Source: a cf. Phormidesmis sp. LEGE 11477 (GTDB lineage Bacteria; Cyanobacteriota; Cyanobacteriia; Phormidesmidales; Phormidesmidaceae). From it: a stretch of DNA of 64,000 nt. The notes beneath the pieces are model-generated. The model made no database searches and was not told where the DNA came from. It saw only the letters and a list, made by a program, of their open reading frames with translations. Location of the stretch: positions 23,448 to 87,447 of the forward strand of contig NZ_JADEXO010000011.1 in NCBI RefSeq assembly GCF_015207105.1, written 5' to 3'. The position numbers were made by a program, and so were the translations under genes. Shown here in pieces: positions 8,603 to 16,743 of this stretch (the first letter of the stretch is position 1; each line of letters opens with the position of its first letter).

Positions 8603-9835
8603 TTAGCGTTCAAACGTCAGTCCAGCAGCTTTCACTAATCGCTCTATCAAACGATTGCCAAACATCGATGCAGGTGTCCAAAATCCCCCCGGCTTATCAC
8701 TTTTAGCAAAGTCTTGAGCCATACACAGCCCTGCTTGCCCCAAAATCTTCGCTGTAGAGCCATAGCCAGGATCTCGATCTCCTAATACTTTGACTTCTAT
8801 GGTTTTCCCGCTGGCCGTCACACCCCAAAAGCGCAAATCGTAAAACCCTTGTTCCTGTGACGCTTGGCTCGGACCTTCTCCCTGTTTGGGAATGATTGTG
8901 TTCTCCAAGAGTCGACGGGTGGCTGAGAATGCCGTGGCTACCGTTAAACCAGTGAGCGCTGCACTAAGCCCCTTCGCCGCTAGCCAGCCCTTGACGCTAG
9001 AACCAGTCAATACCGCCTCCTCGTACTGAAACCTTTTGCCGTAGGAATATCCCAGCAAAGCATTAGAGCGCAACACAATACGGGTATTGATAGCTGCCAT
9101 TACAAACGGTGACACCCATTCTTGAAAGTCTAGGTCATACTGCACGGGTACCAGTGTTGGGGGATGCGTCACAGTGGAGGAATTGTCTGGGCATAGGGAA
9201 TAGGGATTGTTTAGTTCCTGGCGCAGCCTAGAGCTGAGTCTTGCCTCTTGGATGATGTTGATGCCGCTAGCAACGGTGCCTCCAGAGACGCCGCCTTTCG
9301 CTGCTCTAACTCGCATTTTGATGCGATCGCAATACTCTCCTAACTGCTGTTGCGCCTGCTGTTGCAGGTAGTAAACGCCTAAATCAGAAGGGACAGAATC
9401 GAACCCGCAGCAATGGACGATACGCGCACCAGAACTTTGTGCAGCAGCTTGATAGCGCTCAAGCATCTGCCGAACCCATTGAGGCTCTCCGGTCAGATCG
9501 CAGTAGTCGGTTCCGGTCTCAGCGCAAACTTGTACCAAGAGTTCTCCATACAGGGCGTAGGGGCCGACGGTGGAAATAATCACTCGGGTTTGGGCACACA
9601 GCTCTCTCAAACTGGCCTCGTCAGTAGCATCAGCAGTAAGGTATGGCGGGCCATCTGCCCTGGCACCCAGTTCAGCAACAAGGGTCTCCAGCTTGGCCTG
9701 GGAGCGACCAGCGACGGCCCACTTAACCGAGCTGTCTACTTTCTGGTTGAGTAGATAACCACAGAGGATGCGTCCTACGAATCCCGTTGCGCCAAAGACG
9801 ATCAGATCGTAATCAGGTTTGCGATCGCTCATCAA
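8603..9835 (-). CDS. Saccharopine dehydrogenase-like / trans-acting enoyl reductase family protein
   Basis: NAD(P)-binding oxidoreductase of 410 residues. The Rossmann loop is GATGFVG at 15-21, followed by an SDR-like fold with VAGRSQAKLETLV and VISTVGPYALYGELLVQ, then CGFDSVPSDLGVYYLQ. These are hallmarks of the saccharopine dehydrogenase-like family that includes mycobacterial trans-acting enoyl reductase, which reduces polyketide or lipid intermediates. The C-terminal half is the substrate domain with YDLRFWGVTASGKTIEV and GDRDPGYGSTAK. No polyketide synthase is nearby. Substrate unknown; lysine biosynthesis itself is unlikely. Confidence 0.85.
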   Translation of the reverse strand: MMSDRKPDYDLIVFGATGFVGRILCGYLLNQKVDSSVKWAVAGRSQAKLETLVAELGARADGPPYLTADATDEASLRELCAQTRVIISTVGPYALYGELLVQVCAETGTDYCDLTGEPQWVRQMLERYQAAAQSSGARIVHCCGFDSVPSDLGVYYLQQQAQQQLGEYCDRIKMRVRAAKGGVSGGTVASGINIIQEARLSSRLRQELNNPYSLCPDNSSTVTHPPTLVPVQYDLDFQEWVSPFVMAAINTRIVLRSNALLGYSYGKRFQYEEAVLTGSSVKGWLAAKGLSAALTGLTVATAFSATRRLLENTIIPKQGEGPSQASQEQGFYDLRFWGVTASGKTIEVKVLGDRDPGYGSTAKILGQAGLCMAQDFAKSDKPGGFWTPASMFGNRLIERLVKAAGLTFER

Positions 9836-10082
9836 AATATTTCCGCGTTCTATAGGCGAGGCACCAGCCCTTGCTTTCTATATTATCTACTGATTGAAGC
9901 ACCGTTTGCGCTTTGACCAGACAGCCTCTTGTAAACCAACTGCTAGATCGGAATTAGGAAGCACTTGTGAGAGATCTTCGATCGGCGAGGTTAGGCCGGT
10001 GCATACGTGGTTGATTTCTCCAACATCTACCAGAACAGCGAGTATCGTTGCTTAATAGTAGAACGCTCTAGAGTAGGACGCT

Positions 10083-10736
10083 CTAGCTAAGCACGAAGTC
10101 AAACTGAGCTTGCTTTCCATCAGGAGTATCTTGTACCACCATCAATAGCGCTGACTGAAAGAGAAAATCTCTTTCGTTAAGAGGCTCATTAGGAAGATAG
10201 AGCTGAGTAGTTAGTATCGAATAATTTGGGGCCTGCACTTTGATGTGTAGATGGCGGGTACGGCCAGGATACAGCCCTGGAACAATCGTTTCGATCCGGT
10301 AACGTCCTTCATTGTCAGTGAACTGATGCCCTCGTAGTTTGTTTCCTTCGTTGTCATATGTGCCCTGTGCATCTGCTTGCCATACGTCAACCAGGCTGTT
10401 GTCGAGCGGAGTGCAGTCGGTTGAAAGCACTTTCCCTGTCAAAGTGAGTCGAGTGCCTACCGTCTCTGATGACAATAGTGACTGGCGCTGAGGCGAATTA
10501 GGAGTGTAGAAAGGACCAGCAGTCTGGCTAGGCGTAAGCGTATGGCCTTCGCAAGCAGGGGTAGGGCTCAGCCGAGCAGATGAGGCTTGGGGTTGAGTCT
10601 GACCTTTGACAGTGGGCTTGGTAGCCTGAGAGCAGGCAGCGAAACCGCAGGCAGCAAAGAAGTAGGGCGATCGCCGCAGAAAACGGCGGCGGCTAGTGCG
10701 GCCTGCCCATATTCTCTTCGTTGAGTCAGTAATCAT
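10083..10736 (-). CDS. Tat-exported lipoprotein, intradiol ring-cleavage dioxygenase family
   Basis: Fe(III) dioxygenase-like beta-sandwich protein related to the protocatechuate 3,4-dioxygenase beta chain. The twin-arginine motif SRRRFLRRS is followed by a hydrophobic stretch with cysteines (FFAACGFAAC), so it is probably a Tat-dependent lipoprotein. Counting from a GTG 17 codons upstream (10787), the four iron ligands appear as Y144 (TYDNEG), Y173 (GLYPGR), H179 and H181 (RHLHIKV); SQTAGPFYTP is also conserved. I chose ATG 10736 because it places the RR motif near the N-terminus. The extracytoplasmic substrate is unknown. The cupin gene lies upstream on the same strand. Confidence 0.85.
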   Translation of the reverse strand: MITDSTKRIWAGRTSRRRFLRRSPYFFAACGFAACSQATKPTVKGQTQPQASSARLSPTPACEGHTLTPSQTAGPFYTPNSPQRQSLLSSETVGTRLTLTGKVLSTDCTPLDNSLVDVWQADAQGTYDNEGNKLRGHQFTDNEGRYRIETIVPGLYPGRTRHLHIKVQAPNYSILTTQLYLPNEPLNERDFLFQSALLMVVQDTPDGKQAQFDFVLS

Positions 10737-10871
10737 TTGAATCTCTGCGTTGAGCGTTAGTTTGCAGGAAGGGTAGTCACCTATCACCTCAGTATTAGCA
10801 GCAGGTTCATCAACGGCATCGCCCTAGTTGGTAGCTTCTCTACCATGTGCCAAGGTCTATCGCAAAGACAT

Positions 10872-11327
10872 TCATTTTTTAGGAGAGTCATACTCGTCGT
10901 AGTCGCTCTGAAGCCGCATAATATCGTCTTCGCCAAGATATTCTCCACTTTGAACTTCTATGAGAACTAGGGGAATAGTGCCAGGATTTTCCAGCCGATG
11001 CGTTATGCAAGCAGGAATGTAAGTTGACTGGTTTGTGGCTAGGAAAGATTCCTCACTACCACAAATGACTTTGGCTGTACCTGATACAACGATCCAGTGT
11101 TCATTGCGATGCTGATGGGTTTGTAGGCTAAGCCGGTGACCGGGCTTTACTTCAACGCGCTTTATTTTGTAGCGTCTTCCTTCTTCTAAGACACTAGCAG
11201 CCCCCCACGGACGTAGCTTCTGCGAAGCAGCAGTATCAGCACCGGAGAACGCTTCAGATGAAGACATCCTGTTGGCTACGGATGCCTTTTTCCCATTGAG
11301 TGGTTCCTGCTTTTCTGTCATATCCAT
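10872..11327 (-). CDS. Cupin, mannose-6-phosphate isomerase type II-like
   Basis: 151 residues with one cupin domain at about 38-140. The metal-binding set is visible as H71, H73 and E76 in THQHRNEHWIVVSG, with H110 in ITHRLENPG. RPWGAASVLEEGRRYKIKR and the LSLQTHQHRNEHW context are those of the phosphomannose isomerase domain of type II bifunctional ManC/AlgA proteins. The guanylyltransferase half is absent, so it would be a stand-alone isomerase or a sugar-binding cupin. The first 35 residues look disordered. Isomerase activity is inferred from the fold only. Confidence 0.85.
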   Translation of the reverse strand: MDMTEKQEPLNGKKASVANRMSSSEAFSGADTAASQKLRPWGAASVLEEGRRYKIKRVEVKPGHRLSLQTHQHRNEHWIVVSGTAKVICGSEESFLATNQSTYIPACITHRLENPGTIPLVLIEVQSGEYLGEDDIMRLQSDYDEYDSPKK

Positions 11328-11868
11328 GACTGTCTATCAGACCAAAACGCTACATCGGTGAGTTGCCCTTTGATTCAAAGACAGATAATTAAGTACTTAT
11401 CCATCATATCGGGTTGACGTTCGGCTTCAGTCTTGCTGATTTCAACGCTCTGTAGCTCGATCTGTCTAGTGAAAACAGCGCTTGAAGGGAACTGTGAAGA
11501 GCAGTCGAACCGCAGCGCGTATGAGTGAACACGGAAGCTCCACGATATTTGCCTGTTGCCAATCACAACGGCAAGCGTGACCAGATACAGACCGCGCTTG
11601 CTATTGAGCATTCTCCTCTAAGGCTCAAGGCTCAGGCTCATCCATATCATCGGTCCGGGTACTTAGATGCCAAAACTTGCCTGTCTTGTTGAGCGTACTC
11701 AAACTATATCAAGATGTTTTCCTAAGACATTGTTGTTATATGGCGGCGAGCATATGAAAGTTGAATGAAGATTTATTGATTTAGGCAGTAGCCAACCGCT
11801 GACAAAATGAATTCAAGAATAACTCGCTAGAATGAGCCCAGTCCTCTGTCTCGATTGTTACTTCGGTC
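11328..11868. other. Intergenic region, nothing firm
   Basis: 541 nt between the divergent cupin and DUF1800 genes. A 78-codon minus-strand frame (11375-11611, starting MLNSKRGLYLVTLAVV) exists but has no recognised family or clear ribosome site. No repeat, RNA gene or terminator stands out. The region must contain the promoters of both flanking genes. Confidence 0.5.
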
Positions 11869-13251
11869 TTGTCTGTGAATAACTCGCAAAAGATTACTCA
11901 TGTGATTGAACGCCTGAGCTTGGGCGCTAGGCCGGGCGATCACACCCAAGTCCAACGCATGGGCGTGGAAACCTATATTCGCCAGCAGCTCAATCCAGAC
12001 TCGGCTAATGAACCGGCTGCGCTGACGCAAAGGCTCAGCCAACTGCCCCATATTGACCTGTCGCCCAAAGCGCTGTTTGCCTACAACGCTGTTCCTAAAA
12101 AACCAACGAATGAAGAGCGTAGCGCCGCCAAACAGCGCCGGGTAAAAGTGGCGAGGGAGGCCGTTCAAGCCCGGCTGCTGCGCGCCCTAGAAAGTAACAA
12201 TCAGCTACAAGAAGTGATGGTGGACTTTTGGTTCAACCATTTCAACGTCTATATGAATAGAGGTATTGTCCGGCTGCTGGTGGGCTCTTACGAGCATATG
12301 GCCATTCGCCCTCATGCTATGGGCAAATTTCGCGATCTGCTCGGAGCCACCGCTAAGCACCCAGCCATGCTGTCTTACCTAGATAACTGGCTCAACACCT
12401 CCCCCAACAGTCCTCGCGGTAGAAACAAAAAAAGGGGCCTCAATGAAAACTACGCTCGCGAGCTACTAGAGCTGCACACTATGGGCGTCGATGGCGGCTA
12501 CACCCAAGCCGATGTCGAAAACCTAACTCGGATCCTGACGGGCTGGAGTATCGCTGGCGGCCAGAATGCGCCGGATGAAAGCGGCTTTCGCTTTGAGCCC
12601 AATCGGCACGATCCGACTGACAAAGTATTTTTAGGTCAGCAGATTGCCAGCGGCGGCGTAGAAGAAGGTGAAAGGGCTCTGGACTTGATTGCTCGTCATC
12701 CTTCTACTGCGCGTCATATTAGCTATAAGCTAGCTCAGCACTTTGTTGGCGATCAGCCCCCAGCCGCTCTAGTAGATCGGCTTAGCGAGCGATTCCGATC
12801 GAGCGACGGCGATATCCGAGTAGTCTTGTCAGACCTGTTTGAAAGTGACGAATTCTGGTCGCTCGACCACTACCAAACCAAGTTCAAAACGCCCTACCAG
12901 TATGTATTCTCTATAGCCCGCGCAGTTGGGCTTTCGTCACCTTCCGACCAGGTGCTAAGACGATTGAATGGCACCATGAGGCAACTAAGTATGCCGCTTT
13001 ATGAGTGTCGTCCGCCTGATGGATATGCTCAAGTAGAATCGGCCTGGCTGAATGCTGATGCCATGATGCGCCGTACTAGCCTTTCTACTGCCGTTTATAG
13101 ACTGAAAAAGGACAATCGGCCAGCGGCAACCAGTCTTATTTCTACGCTAGGCGATCAGCTTTCTGAGAATACGCTAGCCGCAGTGAATAGTGCATCTAAC
13201 GGAATACAGCCGACTTTGATTCTAGGTAGTCCAGAAATGATGTATCGCTAG
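11869..13251 (+). CDS. DUF1800 family protein
   Basis: 460-residue protein of unknown biochemical function. It has the family's opening HVIERLSLGARPGDHTQVQ, the central DFWFNHFNVYMNRG, NYARELLELHTMGVDGGYTQ and LTGWSI blocks, and a C-terminal PPDGYAQVESAWLNADAMMRR. The track start is TTG 11869; GTG 11875 is an alternative and no good ribosome site helps decide. It is followed 105 nt later by a DUF1501 gene. This pairing recurs widely in bacteria and implies that both proteins act together, possibly at the cell envelope because the partner carries a Tat signal. DUF1800 itself shows no clear signal peptide here. Confidence 0.92.
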   Translation: MSVNNSQKITHVIERLSLGARPGDHTQVQRMGVETYIRQQLNPDSANEPAALTQRLSQLPHIDLSPKALFAYNAVPKKPTNEERSAAKQRRVKVAREAVQARLLRALESNNQLQEVMVDFWFNHFNVYMNRGIVRLLVGSYEHMAIRPHAMGKFRDLLGATAKHPAMLSYLDNWLNTSPNSPRGRNKKRGLNENYARELLELHTMGVDGGYTQADVENLTRILTGWSIAGGQNAPDESGFRFEPNRHDPTDKVFLGQQIASGGVEEGERALDLIARHPSTARHISYKLAQHFVGDQPPAALVDRLSERFRSSDGDIRVVLSDLFESDEFWSLDHYQTKFKTPYQYVFSIARAVGLSSPSDQVLRRLNGTMRQLSMPLYECRPPDGYAQVESAWLNADAMMRRTSLSTAVYRLKKDNRPAATSLISTLGDQLSENTLAAVNSASNGIQPTLILGSPEMMYR

Positions 13252-13356
13252 ATCTGCTAGCTTCAAATTTCTTAGCGCCCGATTGCTCGACAATAGATTT
13301 CTTAACGCTAGATTTCTCCAAAGCCCCCTTTCTAAAGAAGAGTTCTAAAAACTGCT

Positions 13357-14601
13357 ATGAGAAGACGTCAATTACTTCGACAAACCGCTTTAGCAGGTGC
13401 GTCTAGCCTAGTCGCGCTAGGGGCTCACGGTTGGGCTTGGCGCAGTGAGGCCCAGACCTCCGGGAATACCGCTGGGACCAGAATGCCTCGACTGGTTGTG
13501 GTCATGCTTAGAGGGGGAATCGATGGACTCAATGTCGTGGTGCCTCATCAAGACCTAGACTATTACGAGGCTCGGCCCACGATTGCGATCGCCAAACCAG
13601 GCGAAACTAATGGAGCGCTCGATCTAGACGGTCAGTTTGGTCTAAACCCTGATCTAGAGCCGCTAATGGCCCAATGGCAGGCCGGAAATCTGGCGTTTGT
13701 CCAGGCAGCCGGATCGCCTGTTGCCTCAAGATCGCACTTCCAGGCCCAAGACTATATAGAAACCGGTACACCTGGCGAAGCCTCTACCTCGATTGGCTGG
13801 CTCAACCGCCTCTTGGCCTTCTTACCGAACGGTACACCCACCACGGGGCTAAATGTGGGCTCGGGTGGCACGCTGCCGTTGATTCTCTCTGGGCCGCAAA
13901 CGGTGGCAAACCTGAAGCTAACTGACCAGGGCAGTCCGCCTATGGCAATTGATCGGCCTCAGCTGCGAACGGCTTTTGACCAGATGTATGCGGGCGATGA
14001 TCGAATCGCTAGAGTCTATCAAGACGGACGAACCGCCAGGGATGTGCTCTTGACTGAAGTCAACAATGAAAATATGGAAGCCTCTCGCGGCGCGCCTAAG
14101 CCGACTCGATTTGCTCGCAGCACCCGTCGTTTGGCCCAGCTAATGAAGAGCGATGCCAATACTCAGGTGGCCTTTATGGAGCTAGGCGGATGGGACTCTC
14201 ATGTTGGCGAGCGCGGTATCCTGCGGCGTTTTCTGCCACTGGTTGGTACTGGGCTAGCGACCCTGGCACAGGATTTGGGGCCGCTCTATCAAGATACCGT
14301 CGTCGTCGTGATGTCAGAGTTTGGCCGTACCGTGCTAGAAAACGGCAATGCCGGCACCGACCATGGTCACGGCAACGTGATTTGGCTGATGGGCGGCGGG
14401 CTGCGCGGGCAGCAGGTGTATGGGCAGTGGCCTGGGCTGGATTTATCAGAGCGATATGAGTCGCGCGATTTGGCGGTGACCACTGACTATCGAGATGTTT
14501 TAGAGTCGGTGCTGCGGCCACATTTTGGTCTAGATGATCAGGCGATCGCACAGATTTTTCCAAACCATCAGGCTCAAAGCCGCCTAGAGCTGCTGTCGTA
14601 G
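13357..14601 (+). CDS. DUF1501 family protein with Tat signal
   Basis: 414 residues. The N-terminus MRRRQLLRQTALAGASSLVA is a twin-arginine signal, so the protein is exported folded. The mature part has an alkaline-phosphatase/sulfatase-like fold as known for the DUF1501 family: RLVVVMLRGGIDGLNVVVPH, SRSHFQAQDYIETG, VAFMELGGWDSHVGE and VVVMSEFGRTVLENGNAGTDHGHGN. The conserved D and H residues in GGWDSH and GTDHGHG are probable metal ligands. No activity is established for the family. It is paired with the DUF1800 gene upstream on the same strand. Confidence 0.92.
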   Translation: MRRRQLLRQTALAGASSLVALGAHGWAWRSEAQTSGNTAGTRMPRLVVVMLRGGIDGLNVVVPHQDLDYYEARPTIAIAKPGETNGALDLDGQFGLNPDLEPLMAQWQAGNLAFVQAAGSPVASRSHFQAQDYIETGTPGEASTSIGWLNRLLAFLPNGTPTTGLNVGSGGTLPLILSGPQTVANLKLTDQGSPPMAIDRPQLRTAFDQMYAGDDRIARVYQDGRTARDVLLTEVNNENMEASRGAPKPTRFARSTRRLAQLMKSDANTQVAFMELGGWDSHVGERGILRRFLPLVGTGLATLAQDLGPLYQDTVVVVMSEFGRTVLENGNAGTDHGHGNVIWLMGGGLRGQQVYGQWPGLDLSERYESRDLAVTTDYRDVLESVLRPHFGLDDQAIAQIFPNHQAQSRLELLS

Positions 14602-14673
14602 CCAGTCACAAGCAGTGGAAAAACTCTCCGACTAGACCCATAGGGTGAGAAGTAGGGTTTAGGAAAAAGAGCG

Positions 14674-15375
14674 CTAAAGCAGCCCTCTATAGCGAATAAA
14701 CAGCAGCACAGCAGACCAGCTACCCAAAGCGACTTTGATCGCGACCAATATATTCAATACCGGAATCCAGCCGCCGTCTAGCAGCGTACCTTGCGGCACC
14801 AGGTTTGGCGGCATGATACCTGACAAGGACAGAGCTGAGAATACAATAAAAATGAGAACAGAAACTTTTTCTAGCGTTGATGCTCGCCAGCGTTGATATA
14901 TGGTCTCCATCAGCTTGGCATCAGAGACAATCACTACTAGGCCAATTGCGGTGCCGCCAGCTACACCCGCCGCAAAGCCACCACCAGGACTTAGGTGTCC
15001 TCGAATCGCCAGCTCGACTGCAATCAGCGCCGCAATTGTAGCGCCTAGCTTTGCTAATACAATTGAAGGATAGTCAGTAAACTGACGAATGTTGCTAGCG
15101 GGCTGCTCATCAGCGAGCAAGAATCGAACGCCCATAATCGCCAGCGTAAATACGACTACTTCAAAAATAGTGTCGTAGAGGCGGTTTCTAAAAATAATTC
15201 CAGAAACTGTGTTGGCAACACCACTTTCGCGGGCAACAACATCAACAACTGAAGGGGCAAGCGTCGCGGTAGAGTCTGCAGCGGTGCCCGCTAACGTCAG
15301 CGATGGCAAAAAACTAGGAGAAATTAGAATCTCTATAAATAGGATAATCCCAGCAGCAATATAGAGGTTTCTCAT
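14674..15375 (-). CDS. Mrp-type Na+/H+ antiporter subunit B (MnhB domain)
   Basis: Membrane subunit of the multisubunit Mrp cation/proton antiporter, 233 residues. The C-terminal half (about 100-233) is the MnhB domain with LAIRGHLSPGGGFAAGVAGGTAIGL, of which GHLSPGGGFAAG is diagnostic. The N-terminal half has two more helices around a loop (VFTLAIMGVRFLLA), resembling the MbhE-like segment that sits before MnhB in many archaeal and cyanobacterial operons. It is the last gene of the operon; its start overlaps the preceding stop by 4 nt (ATGA). Confidence 0.9.
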   Translation of the reverse strand: MRNLYIAAGIILFIEILISPSFLPSLTLAGTAADSTATLAPSVVDVVARESGVANTVSGIIFRNRLYDTIFEVVVFTLAIMGVRFLLADEQPASNIRQFTDYPSIVLAKLGATIAALIAVELAIRGHLSPGGGFAAGVAGGTAIGLVVIVSDAKLMETIYQRWRASTLEKVSVLIFIVFSALSLSGIMPPNLVPQGTLLDGGWIPVLNILVAIKVALGSWSAVLLFIRYRGLL

Positions 15376-15725
15376 GGCGATTCCTCCAATGTCTGGCCCA
15401 AAGATGTCTGGCCTAATGTCTGGCTAGGCAAGGGCTGATTCGATTCCTGTTCCGACTTTTGAGAAGAGAAGATCGCGACAATATACAGCGTCATCGACAG
15501 CATTGTTCCTACTAGGGCCTCAGTCAAAGCGACATCAGCAGCGCCGAACATAGCATAGACAAGCGCCGCGATCGCACCCAAAATCCCTCTTAGAATCAGC
15601 GCCTGATATGGACTAGTCTGAAACACCAGCAGTCCGCCGACCATCGGCATCAGTGCCACGATTGCCAGCAGATAGCTCTGCTCCATCAGGCTCTCTGAGA
15701 AACCTTCAAAAAGATACTCAAGCAT
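15372..15725 (-). CDS. DUF4040 / MbhD-like antiporter subunit (MrpA C-terminal equivalent)
   Basis: 117-residue membrane protein with three helices. ALILRGILGAIAALVYAMFGAADVALTEALVGTML matches the MbhD/DUF4040 domain, which in full Mrp systems forms part of the C-terminal end of the large MrpA subunit. Here it is free-standing. It overlaps subunit G by 8 nt upstream and subunit B by 4 nt downstream, so translation is coupled. It probably helps form the cation path of the complex. Confidence 0.88.
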   Translation of the reverse strand: MLEYLFEGFSESLMEQSYLLAIVALMPMVGGLLVFQTSPYQALILRGILGAIAALVYAMFGAADVALTEALVGTMLSMTLYIVAIFSSQKSEQESNQPLPSQTLGQTSLGQTLEESP

Positions 15726-16050
15726 CTAGACCTCCTATTGTAGAACCGCCTGTTGGATCACTTGGATTAATTTTAATGCCAGCCGCACCGCAAACTGTAC
15801 AAGAGTAAGCAAGCACGTAGCCCAAAACCGTATTCCAAACGCAAAGAGCAATCAAAGCCAGCACCAGCAAAGGCCATTCTCTAGGAATTTGAAACAACAG
15901 TCCAACAACAATGGCCATCGACCCTAGCGTATCGGAAACTGAAAGCGCATGCAGCTTGAACAAGATACCGCGATCGCCCAGCAGCGGCCAGCTACCCCAC
16001 ACCCAGAACACAACCCCTACACCCACACAAAACAAACTGAGAAAATTCAT
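15718..16050 (-). CDS. mnhG: Mrp antiporter subunit G
   Basis: About 110 residues, three transmembrane helices. The pattern GSWPLLGDRGILFKLHALSVSDTLGSMAIVVGL is the MnhG/PhaG domain. Two starts are possible: GTG 16065, overlapping subunit F by 8 nt, or ATG 16050, 7 nt after the F stop. I prefer the ATG because the family's first helix begins right there (MNFLSLFCVGVGVVFWV). Small structural subunit, required for activity in studied Mrp complexes. Confidence 0.92.
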   Translation of the reverse strand: MNFLSLFCVGVGVVFWVWGSWPLLGDRGILFKLHALSVSDTLGSMAIVVGLLFQIPREWPLLVLALIALCVWNTVLGYVLAYSCTVCGAAGIKINPSDPTGGSTIGGLDA

Positions 16051-16057
16051 GATTGGT

Positions 16058-16309
16058 TCAGTCACTCTTCAATAGCCTCAACGCTTGCGACAGCAGCATC
16101 ACCGCTGCATTTCCCATGCTGAGAATCAGCACGCCAGCTAGCCCAATCATCCAGTCATCTCTTAGCACTGAAATGATCAGCACAATTAAAGAGGTCTTCG
16201 TAGAGATACTGGCAAACGCTAGCATTCGCTCCCAGACGCCCTCGTCGCGACAGGCGCTGGCGATAGGAATCAACAGCGCTAAAATCATCACAATCAACAA
16301 TCCATTCAT
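16058..16309 (-). CDS. mnhF: Mrp antiporter subunit F
   Basis: 83 residues with three helices and the MrpF/PhaF pattern, in which a short charged loop (ACRDEGVWERMLAFASISTK) separates helix 1 from helix 2. Position between E and G agrees. It overlaps subunit E by 4 nt. Family role: small subunit of the cation/H+ antiporter, in some bacteria also linked to bile salt or cation efflux. Confidence 0.88.
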   Translation of the reverse strand: MNGLLIVMILALLIPIASACRDEGVWERMLAFASISTKTSLIVLIISVLRDDWMIGLAGVLILSMGNAAVMLLSQALRLLKSD

Positions 16310-16743
16310 GGCTGCTCCTGCCTACTGTGTCCGTTCTGACGAGGAGGTTCTACATAGTGAACCTCGTAAAAGTTGTTCTCATCATGTCGAATGACAATTG
16401 TTTTGGGCGTGTAGGTAATCAAAAACACGTCTAAGAAAACTAAGGCGGGTGGTCTTCTTGGTTTCGACCTAATCTGTCCTATGGTTTCACCCGAATGAGG
16501 CCGGAAGATCATCTCCACCGCCTCTATATAGGCAGTAGGAATCGCAATCAGTAGCTGCCGAGCTTCGCTGGCCCACTCTCTCAAGGAATCTGAGCGAGGC
16601 CTGGAGGAATCTGACGGCTTCATACTTTGATGCGGCAGTAGTAGGGCGATCGCCACGCCGATGATGACATTTGTTGGACCTGTATCTGCGGTTAGCAGCA
16701 GCCAAAGCGTCAGCTTGAAAATAAAGCCAAAGAGCCTATTCAT
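16306..16743 (-). CDS. mnhE: Mrp antiporter subunit E
   Basis: Subunit E, 145 residues from the chosen start. TADTGPTNVIIGVAIALLLP and the cytoplasmic C-terminal strand FLITYTPKTIVIRHDENNFYEVHYV fit the MnhE domain, where the TPGT-like segment is conserved. I place the start at ATG 16743, which overlaps the subunit D stop as ATGA and has a strong AAGGAGGG site 7 nt upstream; the longer reading frame begins 27 nt earlier without such a site. The hydrophilic tail lies in the cytoplasm. Confidence 0.9.
   Translation of the reverse strand: MNRLFGFIFKLTLWLLLTADTGPTNVIIGVAIALLLPHQSMKPSDSSRPRSDSLREWASEARQLLIAIPTAYIEAVEMIFRPHSGETIGQIRSKPRRPPALVFLDVFLITYTPKTIVIRHDENNFYEVHYVEPPRQNGHSRQEQP

Noticed and set aside
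9887..10051. 54-codon open minus-strand stretch (AVLVDVGEINHVCTG...) between the dioxygenase and the reductase genes
   Set aside because: Reads like protein but lacks any ATG/GTG/TTG start and is bounded by stops; possibly a gene remnant, too short to support.
11375..11611. 78-codon minus-strand frame in the cupin/DUF1800 gap
   Set aside because: No ribosome site, no family and unusual composition; kept only as a note in the gap entry.
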